DNA of 64,000 nt, taken from PWQG01 sp040882255. Its GTDB lineage: Bacteria; Pseudomonadota; Gammaproteobacteria; Pseudomonadales; Pseudohongiellaceae. Where the stretch lies: assembly GCA_040882255.1 (NCBI GenBank), contig JBBEBP010000026.1, positions 10,989 to 74,988 on the forward strand, written 5' to 3'. Below, one piece after another: positions 46,335 through 55,085 of this stretch. The translations under genes and the position numbers were made by a program. Under the pieces are notes generated by a model. That model was given only the letters and a program-made list of their open reading frames with translations, was not told where the DNA came from and searched no databases. The first letter of the stretch is position 1. The number at the start of each line of letters is the position of its first letter.

Positions 46335-46558
46335 GGCATACTCCTGTGATGGTTGTCTGGAACATAGCGAATTGCATGCCAAAAACAATTATCCCTATTT
46401 TTTCAAAAACTTATATTGAACTTACGTTTGCATTGGCGCTCGATAATCAGCATATTCACCACGATATGGCGTATCTGACCAACCCCGATCGCCTGCCTTA
46501 CGGAACATTTTCCCGTATACTGCGCGACTGATATTCTGCAAGCCCCAGGAGCCGGACC

Positions 46559-46816
46559 ATGCCCGAGATCACCGTCTACAGCCGTCGCATCTGTTCCTTC
46601 TGCAATGCCGCCAAACAGTTGCTGCAAAACCGTGGTTACGAGTACCACGAGGTGAACCTGGATGAGCATCCGGAACTGATGGCGGACATAATGCGGCGCT
46701 CCGGCCAACGCACGGTTCCACAGATCTTTGTCGGAGAGAAGTCGGTGGGCGGTTTCACAGAACTGCGGGCCTCGATACTCTCCGGAGAGTTCGAGCAGCT
46801 GACCGGCTCTTCCTGA
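46559..46816 (+). CDS. grxC: Glutaredoxin 3
   Basis: 85 residues, normal for GrxC. The active site is Cys12-Ser-Phe-Cys15 (RRICSFCNAAK) in place of the common CPYC. The GSH-binding motifs TVPQIFVG and GGFTEL are intact. It reduces disulfides with glutathione in the cytoplasm. ATG 46559 has CAGGAG eight bases upstream. It is monocistronic, followed by the repeat element at 46846. Confidence 0.95.
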   Translation: MPEITVYSRRICSFCNAAKQLLQNRGYEYHEVNLDEHPELMADIMRRSGQRTVPQIFVGEKSVGGFTELRASILSGEFEQLTGSS

Positions 46817-46845
46817 TTCCGCTGGGTCTAAACCCGTTTATCTCG

Positions 46846-46938
46846 CGGGAGATCGCAAAGGACGCAGAGAAAGCCGATGAGAAAGACGGCTATGCCCACC
46901 TTGGCGATCTCTGCGATCTCTGCGATCTCTGCGAGAGT
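46846..46938. repeat. Intergenic inverted-repeat element with 9-bp tandem repeats
   Basis: The left arm TCTCGCGGGAGATCGCAAAG-GACGCAGAGAAAG-CC is imperfectly complementary to the right arm (46904-46938). The right arm contains three exact tandem copies of GCGATCTCT (46904-46912, 46913-46921, 46922-46930) followed by GCGAGAG. The whole could fold into one long hairpin of about 90 bases between grxC and djlA. It has REP/MITE-like character; a related half-element lies at 20376. It has no coding potential. Confidence 0.6.
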
Positions 46939-46956
46939 AAAAGTAAGAGAGGCTGA

Positions 46957-47733
46957 TCAGGCCTCCCGTCGTGATTCCCGGATCAGATCATAGGCACTGC
47001 TGATCTCGGCGGACTTGCGCTGGGCCATCTCCTTCATGCTCTCCGGCAGCCCCTGGCTGGCCAGCTTGTCGGGATGATTCTCGTTCATCAGCCGGCGGTA
47101 GGCCTTCTTCAGCTCGGTATCACTGACTGACGAGTCGACCCCCAGCACCTTGTAGGCGTCAGCCAGCTGTTGATCCCGGGACGGTCCGGCCTGCCCGGCG
47201 CCCCGTGCGTGACCGCCCCGCAGCATGGCCTCGAGCTGATCCACCTGCGCCTCCGGCAGGCCTAGCCCCCTGGCGATCCGCAGCAACATCCGGTGTTCCT
47301 CCGGATGCACCTGTCCGTCGGCGGCCACCGCAGAGACCTGCACCTGCAGAAACAGACTGAGCAATGCCGGATGACCACGGCTCATCTGGCGGAAGCGGGC
47401 CAGCTCCGCGTCCACATCAAAGTCCGACTGCTTGCCGCGCTCGAACGCACGGATGGCCTTGTCGCGTTGCTGACCTGACAGGCGCAGCTGAGCGAAAACG
47501 CGCTCGGCAGCCCGGATCTCGTCCTGGCTGACCACGCCATCCACCTTGCACAGGGCACCCATCACCGCGAACATGCTGTCCAGAAAGCCCGATTGGATGT
47601 TGGCAAGACCCTGAGTGGTCCGTTTGCGGGCATACTCCAGCAGCGCGGCGCCCGCCAGGGCCCCGATCACAAAGCCGGCCGCGCCTCCCATCAGGGAACC
47701 GATGAAACCACCCAGTACTATCGCAATCAGCAT
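46957..47733 (-). CDS. djlA: DnaJ-like membrane co-chaperone DjlA
   Basis: 258 residues: an N-terminal membrane segment (MLIAIVLGGFIGSLMGGAAG), a TerB-like helical domain (about 50-165) and a C-terminal J domain with the essential HPD motif in NENHPDKLASQG. DjlA stimulates DnaK ATPase at the inner membrane. Length agrees with the family (about 260-270). It is the last gene of a minus-strand operon and starts 33 bases after nhaC. Confidence 0.93.
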   Translation of the reverse strand: MLIAIVLGGFIGSLMGGAAGFVIGALAGAALLEYARKRTTQGLANIQSGFLDSMFAVMGALCKVDGVVSQDEIRAAERVFAQLRLSGQQRDKAIRAFERGKQSDFDVDAELARFRQMSRGHPALLSLFLQVQVSAVAADGQVHPEEHRMLLRIARGLGLPEAQVDQLEAMLRGGHARGAGQAGPSRDQQLADAYKVLGVDSSVSDTELKKAYRRLMNENHPDKLASQGLPESMKEMAQRKSAEISSAYDLIRESRREA

Positions 47734-47766
47734 GAAATCCAGTCCTGTCTGTCGAATGGGCGGTGA

Positions 47767-49203
47767 TTATCGCAATTCCGGGGCCGTACGGCCATGCAGC
47801 AGACCCACACCCAGCGCGGCCATCGCCACTGAAATGAACGGATTGAGGTAATTGAAGAATGCGAAGGGAGCATAGGCCAGCACCGGGACATCCAGCGTGG
47901 CAGCATAGAACACTCCGGCGGTGGTCCAGGGAATCAGCGCCGTCGTCATGGTAGCGCCTTCTTCCACGGAACGCGACAACACCGCCCGGTCCAGGCCCCT
48001 GGCATCAAACGCCTTGCTGAACAACTGACAGTTCAACACGATGCTGATATAGGCCTCACCCATCCCCAGGTTGCCGACCAGCCCGGCACCGATGGTGGTG
48101 GCGATCAGGCTGGCAGTGCGCCGGACCCGCCTGATCAGACCGGCCAGCAGCTCTTGCAGAATGCCGGCCCCGAACAGCATGCCACCCAGAGCCAGCGCCA
48201 GAATCGACAGCAGCAGTGTCCAGCTCATGCTCAGCAATCCACCCCGCCCCAGCAGCTCGTCCAGCGCGGAAAGACCGGTATCGCCCGGTTCATTGCTCCA
48301 CAGCTGATTGAGTACGTCCGCCGGCGAATGGCCCTGGTATAACACCGCTATCAGTGCGGCTGTGACGATGCTGGCGGTCATCACCACTTCGGCGGCCTGA
48401 CGGCGCAGGCTCAATATCAGCAATACCATGAAGGGCAGCAGAGTGAGCAGCGGTTGCAACCGATAACTGTTCTCCAGGGCCTGCTGCAACCGCTGGATGT
48501 CCGCAGACGGCATGGCGTCCGTGGCATGACGCAGACCCAGCCACGCGAACACGGCCAGGCTGAGCAGAAACACCGGCACCGTGGTATAGAGCATGGCACC
48601 AATATGCCGGAACAGCGGTGTGCCGGCACTCATCGCGGCGAGGTTGGTGGTGTCGGACACCGGCGAGAGCTTGTCACCGAACGTCGCCCCACAGACCACC
48701 ATACCGGCGGTCAATGCCAGCGGCATGCCCATGGCCTCCGCCAGCCCCATCAATACCACTCCCAGCGTACCCACTGTGCCCCAGGAGGTGCCGGTTGCCA
48801 CCGACATCAGACTGCAGAGCACCAGTCCCGCAACCAGAAAATACGCCGGAGAAAGCAGGTCCAGTCCGTAGTAGATCAGGGCGGCAATCGTTCCGCTCTG
48901 CATGAACGAGGCAATCACCAGACCGATCAGCATGAAGATATACAGCGCCGGTAATGCCCGGCTGATACCGGCGTTCATCATGTCGCGGATGGCGTTGAAG
49001 TCATGACCCAGCCACCGCAGATGCAAACCGGTCCAGATCAGACACAGAAACAACAGAATATGGAGACTGACTTCCAGCGCAAACAGGCCCGCCGAGATGA
49101 GCAGCAGGTTGCCGCCGAAACAGACCAGGGAATGAAGGAAGGCGGGCGCCTCCGGCTCTGCCGCTGTAGGGTTACCACCCGTGGCGCCAAGTCGCTTAGT
49201 CAT
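47767..49203 (-). CDS. nhaC: Na+/H+ antiporter, NhaC family
   Basis: 478 residues with about twelve transmembrane segments. Family features are ATGTSWGTVGTLGVVLMGLA, FGDKLSPVSDTTNLAA and WTTAGVFYAATLDV. NhaC antiporters exchange Na+ for H+ across the inner membrane. Its first codons overlap the stop of the DUF1499 lipoprotein gene, and djlA follows after 33 bases. A role in sodium homeostasis fits the BCCT transporter and SSS domains elsewhere, but NhaC-family members can also transport malate/lactate or other anions. Confidence 0.92.
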   Translation of the reverse strand: MTKRLGATGGNPTAAEPEAPAFLHSLVCFGGNLLLISAGLFALEVSLHILLFLCLIWTGLHLRWLGHDFNAIRDMMNAGISRALPALYIFMLIGLVIASFMQSGTIAALIYYGLDLLSPAYFLVAGLVLCSLMSVATGTSWGTVGTLGVVLMGLAEAMGMPLALTAGMVVCGATFGDKLSPVSDTTNLAAMSAGTPLFRHIGAMLYTTVPVFLLSLAVFAWLGLRHATDAMPSADIQRLQQALENSYRLQPLLTLLPFMVLLILSLRRQAAEVVMTASIVTAALIAVLYQGHSPADVLNQLWSNEPGDTGLSALDELLGRGGLLSMSWTLLLSILALALGGMLFGAGILQELLAGLIRRVRRTASLIATTIGAGLVGNLGMGEAYISIVLNCQLFSKAFDARGLDRAVLSRSVEEGATMTTALIPWTTAGVFYAATLDVPVLAYAPFAFFNYLNPFISVAMAALGVGLLHGRTAPELR

Positions 49204-49621
49204 CGTTCAACCGTTGACGCAGGCGCTCGATGCGCTGGCGGTTGGCGCCCAGATCACTGTAGCCTACCCGCGAGGCGGAGCGCACATGGGTCACGCCCTG
49301 TGCTGGATCATGGAGAAACTCCACATCGTCCACAAAGCCAATGATCCGGGTGGTGAACTCGGCGCGCAAATAGTGCTCCCCGTCAGATGAGACTACATCC
49401 GCGTTATCCAGCCCCCCGATCACATCCCGTATCGCCGCCAGATCCGCCTGCAAGGGCTCAATGGCATGACGCTCTTCACCGGAGAAACTGGACACACAGT
49501 TCGGGGAATCCGGACAGGGAGACAGGCGGCCATCGCCGGTCGGGCCGAGATTCTGCGGTGGTTCCCCGGCGCAGGCGGACAGCAATGGCAGGCAGGCCAG
49601 TGTGAACGGTCGCTTTTTCAT
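49196..49621 (-). CDS. DUF1499-type lipoprotein
   Basis: 141 residues. The signal peptide ends in the lipobox LLSAC with Cys17. The body (CPDSPNCVSSFSGEERHAIE near the start, YLRAEFTTRIIGFVDDVEF later) fits the DUF1499 family, whose function is unknown. ATG 49621 sits inside the APC permease stop (ATGA), so an earlier in-frame frame up to 49756 is rejected. Its 3' end overlaps nhaC by eight bases. Confidence 0.85.
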   Translation of the reverse strand: MKKRPFTLACLPLLSACAGEPPQNLGPTGDGRLSPCPDSPNCVSSFSGEERHAIEPLQADLAAIRDVIGGLDNADVVSSDGEHYLRAEFTTRIIGFVDDVEFLHDPAQGVTHVRSASRVGYSDLGANRQRIERLRQRLNDD

Positions 49622-50970
49622 GAATCGGACTCCTCTTCGATGGCCCGCCGAGAGGCACGTTCCGTCCCCCACCAGGCGGCAAACCCCAGCACGATGACGA
49701 GACCGGCGACGATCGCCTCCTGTGGCCGGTTTACGGTGATGAAGGCCAGGGTCCACAACATGATTGCACTGTAGATCAGCGGCGGCAACGGGTAGGCCCA
49801 GGTGCGGTAGCGGTTGTCCCCTTCATTGTGATCGGCACCGTGACGGTAGCGCAGCACAAACACACCCAGCACGGTGGCCAGTGAACTCAAACCCAGGATG
49901 AAGCCGGAGAACACCAGCACGGACTCGAAGGTGGAGGTAACAATGAACAGAAGGGCCAGCCCGCCCTGCAGGTAGATGGCAACGCGCGGCACCCCATCGG
50001 CCCGGCGCCTGGACAACCAGTGGAAAAAGCGGAAATCCTCGCCCATGACCTGCAGCACGCGTGGGCCGGCGATGATCATGGCGCTGACCGTGGAGATGAG
50101 CAACAACGACAGTATGCCGCCCATCACCAGCGCGCCGGTCTGACCAAAGGTGTGCTCGGCCACCACCACACCGATCTCCACCCGCCCTTCCAGCAGCTCC
50201 ATGGGAACCGCGTACAGGAATACCGCATTCAGCGCCATATACAACAGTATGACAATGGAAGTACCGGCAATCAGCACAAAGGGAACTGATCGCCCCGGGT
50301 TGTCGATCTCGCCGGTGATGTAGGTGGCGGCATTCCAGCCGGTGTAGGCATAGTTCACATAGATCAGAGAGACAGCGAAGGCCCCACTGGCGAGCAGCGT
50401 TCCGTCTCCGGACGATGGCAGGAAAGCCACCGGCTGGGGGTTAGGCGCGAACACGGACACCACCGCGATGAAGCCGATGATCAGCAACACCTTGATGAGC
50501 GTGAACCAGTTCTGCAGTCCACCGCTGGCCTTGTGATTGCGGCCATGCACCAGCGTCACGATCCCGACCAGCAGCACCGCAGCCAGCGTGCGGTTGATGG
50601 CCACGAAGGGCTCCACCGATGAGGCCAGATAGGCGGCGAAGGTCATGGCCGCCAGGGCAGTGGGCGCGGCAAAGCCCACAGTAAGGGAAACCCAGCCGGA
50701 AATAAAACCCAGCGCCGGATGATAGATCCGGCTGAGGAAGTTGTACTCCCCGCCCGAGCGCGGCATCCGGCTGGCCAGCTCAGCGTACGTCAATGCTCCG
50801 CACAGCGCGGCAACACCACCCACCAGCCACAGGGTCAGCAGTACGAACGTGGACTTGATGTCGACGATCTGGAAACCGATGCTGGTGAAGACACCGGTGC
50901 CGATCATGTTGGCCACCACGACAGCAATCGCCGTAGCCGGTGTGTACTTGCCGTAGACCTGGAGTTTCAT
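49618..50970 (-). CDS. APC-superfamily amino acid permease
   Basis: 450 residues with about twelve transmembrane segments. The N-terminal motif VVANMIGTGVFTSIGFQ and EYNFLSRIYHPALGFISGW are typical of the APC/LAT-like permeases. The substrate is not predictable. Its start overlaps the stop of the upstream DAACS symporter by four bases, and its end overlaps the DUF1499 gene, so the operon is tightly coupled. Confidence 0.92.
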   Translation of the reverse strand: MKLQVYGKYTPATAIAVVVANMIGTGVFTSIGFQIVDIKSTFVLLTLWLVGGVAALCGALTYAELASRMPRSGGEYNFLSRIYHPALGFISGWVSLTVGFAAPTALAAMTFAAYLASSVEPFVAINRTLAAVLLVGIVTLVHGRNHKASGGLQNWFTLIKVLLIIGFIAVVSVFAPNPQPVAFLPSSGDGTLLASGAFAVSLIYVNYAYTGWNAATYITGEIDNPGRSVPFVLIAGTSIVILLYMALNAVFLYAVPMELLEGRVEIGVVVAEHTFGQTGALVMGGILSLLLISTVSAMIIAGPRVLQVMGEDFRFFHWLSRRRADGVPRVAIYLQGGLALLFIVTSTFESVLVFSGFILGLSSLATVLGVFVLRYRHGADHNEGDNRYRTWAYPLPPLIYSAIMLWTLAFITVNRPQEAIVAGLVIVLGFAAWWGTERASRRAIEEESDS

Positions 50971-52136
50971 GACACCTCCGAAGCGGCTTGGCCTGCATCA
51001 CGGCGACCATCGACCAGTACTGCCAGGGCGCCGTCACAGGTCACGTTACAGGCGGTGCCCAGGCTGTCCTGTGCCATGTACAACGCGATCATCAGCGCCA
51101 CGGCCGCCTCCCCGAAACCCAGCATGTCACCCAGCAGGCCGACCGCAGAAATGACGGCGCCACCCGGCACGCCGGGCGCGGCCAGCATTACCAGGCCCAG
51201 CATCAGGATGAACGGCAGCATGGTCATCAGCGAGGGAATGGCCAGGCCATCCTGCAGGACCATCACGGCCACCGCGCAACTGACAATCGTGATGGTGGAA
51301 CCGGCCAGGTGAACGGTGGCAAACAATGGAATGGCAAAGTCAGCCACCCCGGTACGCACACCGTTACGTCTGGCGCACTGCAGGGTGACAGGAATGGTCA
51401 CGGCGCTGGACATCGTGCCCACTGCGGTGAAATAGGCGGGCAGCATGTTCTTCAGTAAGGCGAGCGGTGACTGACCGGAGCGCAGCCCGGCCAGGGTATA
51501 GACCACCGCGATCCAGCTCCAGTGCAGCGTGACCGCCAGTAGCAGGACCACCCCGAAGGTCTGCAGCGTCTCGAATACCGTGCCGGTTGCCGCCAATTCG
51601 GCGAACACCCCGCCGATATACAGCGGCAATAACGGGATGATGACGCGTTCCAGCAGCCACTGGATCACATCCCTTCCCTGATCCGACAGCGCCTGCAGGC
51701 GGTCGGCGCCGGTCGCCGCGATACCGCTGCCGAACAGGAAAGCCAGAACCAGTGCCGTCATTACACCGAACACGGGGGGTACTTCCACCACGATCCAGGG
51801 GGTGATTTCGCCCGCTTCAGTCGCCGAACCACCAGAGTCCGCGCCGGTCAGCAACGGTATCACCAACGCGGCAACCAGAAAGGCCAGCGTCCCGGCCACC
51901 ACGGTGGAGGCATACGCACTGCCCAGCGCCCGGCCCAGCAGTCGCCCCGATTCGCGTGGCAGCGCGGCGATCCCGCTGGTGATGAAAAACAGGATCAACA
52001 ACGGGATGACGAAGAACAGCAGCTCACCCAGCAGGGACTGCACCGTCACAAGCAGACCGGTGACCGGAGCTGGCGCAAACAGGCCGATCAGCAGGCCCAG
52101 CACGATGCCGGTCAGCAACTTCACTATTAATCTCAC
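50967..52136 (-). CDS. DAACS-family dicarboxylate/amino acid:cation symporter
   Basis: 389 residues with about eight to ten hydrophobic segments. The family elements are a serine-rich hairpin (GTMSSAVTIPVTLQCA), AAPGVPGGAVISAVG and a C-terminal DSLGTACNVTCDG substrate-binding region. It resembles GltP/SstT symporters but is shorter. The start is GTG 52136, with AGGAGG six bases upstream; longer in-frame starts have no leader logic. It is the first gene of the minus-strand operon (this gene, APC, DUF1499, nhaC, djlA). The 240-base gap to the divergent serine hydrolase at 52377 holds both promoters. Confidence 0.9.
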   Translation of the reverse strand: MRLIVKLLTGIVLGLLIGLFAPAPVTGLLVTVQSLLGELLFFVIPLLILFFITSGIAALPRESGRLLGRALGSAYASTVVAGTLAFLVAALVIPLLTGADSGGSATEAGEITPWIVVEVPPVFGVMTALVLAFLFGSGIAATGADRLQALSDQGRDVIQWLLERVIIPLLPLYIGGVFAELAATGTVFETLQTFGVVLLLAVTLHWSWIAVVYTLAGLRSGQSPLALLKNMLPAYFTAVGTMSSAVTIPVTLQCARRNGVRTGVADFAIPLFATVHLAGSTITIVSCAVAVMVLQDGLAIPSLMTMLPFILMLGLVMLAAPGVPGGAVISAVGLLGDMLGFGEAAVALMIALYMAQDSLGTACNVTCDGALAVLVDGRRDAGQAASEVS

Positions 52137-52376
52137 GCAAACCTCCTGTGGAAACCTTTGAATGACATGCCTCAGGCTGGCGGCAACGCATTGAATGCAA
52201 AGGATACTACCATGGATCGGCTGGCTGATATCGACGGAAATCCGGTACCGCGTCCCAACGGGGCAGGGCAGCAGGGTTTTTACATGCCCGTCCGCGTGGC
52301 TTATGATCACTGCAGTGGTTTTGCAGGAACAACACCGAAACAACAACAGGAATATCCAGACACAGGGGAATCGACC

Positions 52377-53624
52377 ATGAATAGCAGACACCGCTCACAC
52401 CTGATGCCGGCCATGGCCGCCGCCACATTGATGCTGGGCGCCGTACCAGCCAGTCACGCTGACGACCATGACAGCTCGATCCGGATGATCGACCCATCGC
52501 AGTTCAATATCGACCAGCAGGAAATCTCCAGCATCCGCGAGCAGATGCAGGCTGCGGTGGACGGCGAGCACATTGCCGGTGCCTTGCTGCTGGTTGGCAA
52601 TGACGACGGTATCGGCATGCTGGAGACAGTGGGTACGCAGGGGCCCGGCGATGACACCCTGGTCGATGCGCAGACCATTTTCCGCATCTACTCCATGACC
52701 AAGCCCATCATCAGCGTAGCGGCCATGGATCTGGTGGAGGACGGCCAGTTGAATGTCGAGGACCCCGTGGGTCTGTACATCCCCGAGTTCAACGAATTGG
52801 AAGTGTTCGACCCGGAAACCGGCGAAGTGAGTCCGGCGCAGAACACCATGACAGTGGAGCACCTGCTGACCCATGAATCCGGCATCATCCAGGGCATCTT
52901 CTCCATGGATACCGAGCTCGGGCAACAATACATGAGCGAAATTCCGTCGGACGGCAGTCTGACTGCACTGGAAACCGCTCAGCGTATCGGTGACATGCCG
53001 CTGTACTTTGAACCCGGCACCAAATGGCACTATGGACACTCCACCGATGTGCTGGGCGCCGTGCTGGAAGTGGCCGCCGATCAGCCATTGGACGAGTTGC
53101 TGGACGAGCGCATCTTCGAACCGCTGGGCATGGACGAGACCACGTTCTATGTTCCAGCGTCAAAGGCGGACCGCATTGCCGAACCGATCCATGGGGAGAT
53201 GGCCGACAACACTATCGTGCGCCCGTTCCTGTCCGGCGGTGGTGGCCTGAACTCCACCACGGAAGACTACATCCGTTTCGCGGAGATGCTGCTCAATGGC
53301 GGCGAGTATGAAGGCGCACGGATTCTGGAGGCGGATACACTGGCACGGATGCTGGAACCGAAAATCGGTGAGGATGTGTCCCGCGAATACTTCTTCTTCG
53401 GGAATCGTGGCGACTGGAGCATGGGATTCCATCTGCAACCGACCGAAGGCAACAGCGAGCCGTACAACTTCGGCTGGCGGGGCATCGGCGGTACGATTTT
53501 CGTGGTGGATCCGGCCAATGATTTCTTCATGATCTACATGGAACAGAAGCGCAACGGACCCCAGGGTGCTCCGTTTGACAACAATACTGCCCAGCGCGTG
53601 GTCTACGAGGCCATTGCCGATTGA
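52377..53624 (+). CDS. Exported serine hydrolase of the beta-lactamase/EstB family
   Basis: 415 residues with a signal peptide (about 1-28, ending ASHA). The class C beta-lactamase-like fold shows the SxxK motif at Ser106-Lys109 (IYSMTKPI), the YxN position as Tyr-Gly-His (WHYGHS), and a GGT-like end motif (GIGGTIF). The altered YxN and the absence of a KTG make an esterase or DD-peptidase-like role more likely than beta-lactam resistance. ATG 52377 follows AGGGGAA by six bases; longer in-frame starts are rejected because the leader starts here. It is convergent with the PilZ gene. Confidence 0.88.
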   Translation: MNSRHRSHLMPAMAAATLMLGAVPASHADDHDSSIRMIDPSQFNIDQQEISSIREQMQAAVDGEHIAGALLLVGNDDGIGMLETVGTQGPGDDTLVDAQTIFRIYSMTKPIISVAAMDLVEDGQLNVEDPVGLYIPEFNELEVFDPETGEVSPAQNTMTVEHLLTHESGIIQGIFSMDTELGQQYMSEIPSDGSLTALETAQRIGDMPLYFEPGTKWHYGHSTDVLGAVLEVAADQPLDELLDERIFEPLGMDETTFYVPASKADRIAEPIHGEMADNTIVRPFLSGGGGLNSTTEDYIRFAEMLLNGGEYEGARILEADTLARMLEPKIGEDVSREYFFFGNRGDWSMGFHLQPTEGNSEPYNFGWRGIGGTIFVVDPANDFFMIYMEQKRNGPQGAPFDNNTAQRVVYEAIAD

Positions 53625-53638
53625 TGCGTCATCGGGAG

Positions 53639-53670
53639 CCGGACCCGGACGGCATACCGCACGGGTCCGG
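53639..53670. terminator. Hairpin between the serine hydrolase and PilZ genes
   Basis: A 9-bp perfect stem, CCGGACCCG (53639-53647) with CGGGTCCGG (53662-53670), has a 14-base loop. There is no long T run. It is positioned to serve the two converging genes. Confidence 0.5.
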
Positions 53671-53672
53671 TC

Positions 53673-54068
53673 TCATTGCAATGCTTTCAACGCTTCGTGG
53701 ATCACTGCCTCCACGTCTTCGCCGGGGTCGGCAAAGCGGAAGAACCCCACGTAGCGGGCCTGACTGATGCGTCGCAGCCGGAACAGCTCGGCTTCCAGCT
53801 GCATCCCGTCCAGCGGTGTGGGGGCAGCCCCCTGGTCGAAAAGCAGCCGGGCGCGGGGAAACAGCGCGTCTGGTGGACTGGCGGCACGGATCGCATCCAC
53901 ATCGGACTGCTCCAGGTCCACCTCGATACCCTTGCGCGACAGGTTGCGCGACTGGATGACCCGCTGCGTTTCCCCCGCCGTATACGTCAGCGTGAAATCA
54001 ACGTCGGTACGAGGGTAGAATCGCAGTTCGATGTCGCGCCTGTTCTGTTTCATACTCACTGTTGCCAT
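53673..54068 (-). CDS. PilZ-domain protein
   Basis: 131 residues. The c-di-GMP-binding signature of PilZ is represented by RRDIELRFYPR near the N-terminus and NLSRKGIEV about 30 residues on, in the place of RxxxR and (D/N)xSxxG. Stand-alone PilZ proteins read c-di-GMP and act on motility, adhesion or other outputs. The start may be ATG 54068 or the internal ATG at 54053. It is divergent from the sirtuin gene and convergent with the serine hydrolase. Confidence 0.8.
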   Translation of the reverse strand: MATVSMKQNRRDIELRFYPRTDVDFTLTYTAGETQRVIQSRNLSRKGIEVDLEQSDVDAIRAASPPDALFPRARLLFDQGAAPTPLDGMQLEAELFRLRRISQARYVGFFRFADPGEDVEAVIHEALKALQ

Positions 54069-54151
54069 ATACGGCAGCTTATCAGCTGCACACGGGAAAT
54101 AATGCGAACTGCGGCAAAGTTGTCACAATTCCGTCAAGGTTACCATTCGTC

Positions 54152-55006
54152 ATGATCATACCACCAACGGCTGTCATGCGGCTCGCCGAGTTTCTGGAAC
54201 GCCACGCCCCCGTGCTGGTGCTCACTGGTGCGGGCATCAGCACGGCATCCGGCATTCCGGACTACCGCGATCACAAAGGTGCCTGGAAACGCCGTCAGCC
54301 GGTGCAACACCAGGTCTTTCTGAGTGATGCCGAGGCCCGTCAACGCTACTGGGCCCGGAGCCTGGCCGGCTGGCCGACAATCCGCAATGCGGTACCCAAC
54401 GAAGCTCATCACAAGCTGGCGGAACTGGAACGATCCGGCACTATCCACCGGATTGTCACCCAGAATGTGGACCGCCTGCACCAGAAAGCCGGCAGCGAGG
54501 GAGCCATAGATCTGCATGGCCGGGCCGACGAGGTGCTTTGCATGCAGTGTGGCTTCCGCTGCAGCCGGGACGATTTCCATTACTGGTGCGGCGATCTCAA
54601 TCCGGATTTTACGGCGCACACGGCCCCTGCAGCGCCGGATGGGGACGCGGACCTGGAAGAGGACTTCAGCCGGTTCGAGGTCCCGGATTGCCCGCGCTGC
54701 GCCGGCATCATGAAGCCGGATGTGGTGTTCTTCGGCGACAACGTCCCCGGCCACCGGGTGCAATCGGTGCGCGAAGCGCTGTCCAGCAGCGGCGCCCTGC
54801 TGGTGATTGGCTCCTCCCTGATGGTCTACTCCGGCTACCGGTTCTGCCGCATGGCGCGGGACAGCGGACAACCGATCGCCCTGCTCAACCTGGGGCGCAC
54901 GCGGGCCGACGAGCTGGCCACATTGAAGCTGGACGCCCGCATCAGTGAAACACTGGACGCGCTTCCCCGCTCCGTGACCGCCTCCCGGCTCAGTCCCGCC
55001 GGATAA
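54152..55006 (+). CDS. Sir2-family NAD-dependent protein deacetylase
   Basis: 284 residues. The sirtuin core is clear: LTGAGISTASGIPDYRD, then TQNVDRLHQKAG with the catalytic His in LHGRADE, the zinc Cys pairs CMQCGF and CPRCAG, and GSSLMVYSGYR. Sirtuins deacylate lysines using NAD+ (for example acetyl-CoA synthetase). Relative to CobB it has a longer zinc module and resembles the SIRT4-like class. ATG 54152 is used, with ATG 54176 also possible; neither has a strong ribosome binding site. A bidirectional terminator follows. Confidence 0.9.
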   Translation: MIIPPTAVMRLAEFLERHAPVLVLTGAGISTASGIPDYRDHKGAWKRRQPVQHQVFLSDAEARQRYWARSLAGWPTIRNAVPNEAHHKLAELERSGTIHRIVTQNVDRLHQKAGSEGAIDLHGRADEVLCMQCGFRCSRDDFHYWCGDLNPDFTAHTAPAAPDGDADLEEDFSRFEVPDCPRCAGIMKPDVVFFGDNVPGHRVQSVREALSSSGALLVIGSSLMVYSGYRFCRMARDSGQPIALLNLGRTRADELATLKLDARISETLDALPRSVTASRLSPAG

Positions 55007-55013
55007 ACAGACA

Positions 55014-55050
55014 CAAAAAAACCCGAAGCGCATAAACGCTGCGGGTTTTC
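55014..55050. terminator. Bidirectional terminator between sirtuin and pnp
   Basis: The stem ACCCGAAGCG (55021-55030) with CGCTGCGGGT (55037-55046) has one mismatch and a 6-base loop. A's precede it and T's follow, serving both converging genes. Confidence 0.85.
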
Positions 55051-55085
55051 TGCAAGGCCCGTCATTCCGGGCCGGGCGTCAGGTC

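Noticed and set aside
46904..46930. CRISPR-like array
   Set aside because: Three adjacent 9-bp copies without spacers; better explained as the arm of an inverted-repeat element.
52377..53624. Class C beta-lactamase (resistance gene)
   Set aside because: The YxN motif is Tyr-Gly-His and no KTG is seen, so an esterase-like role is more likely.
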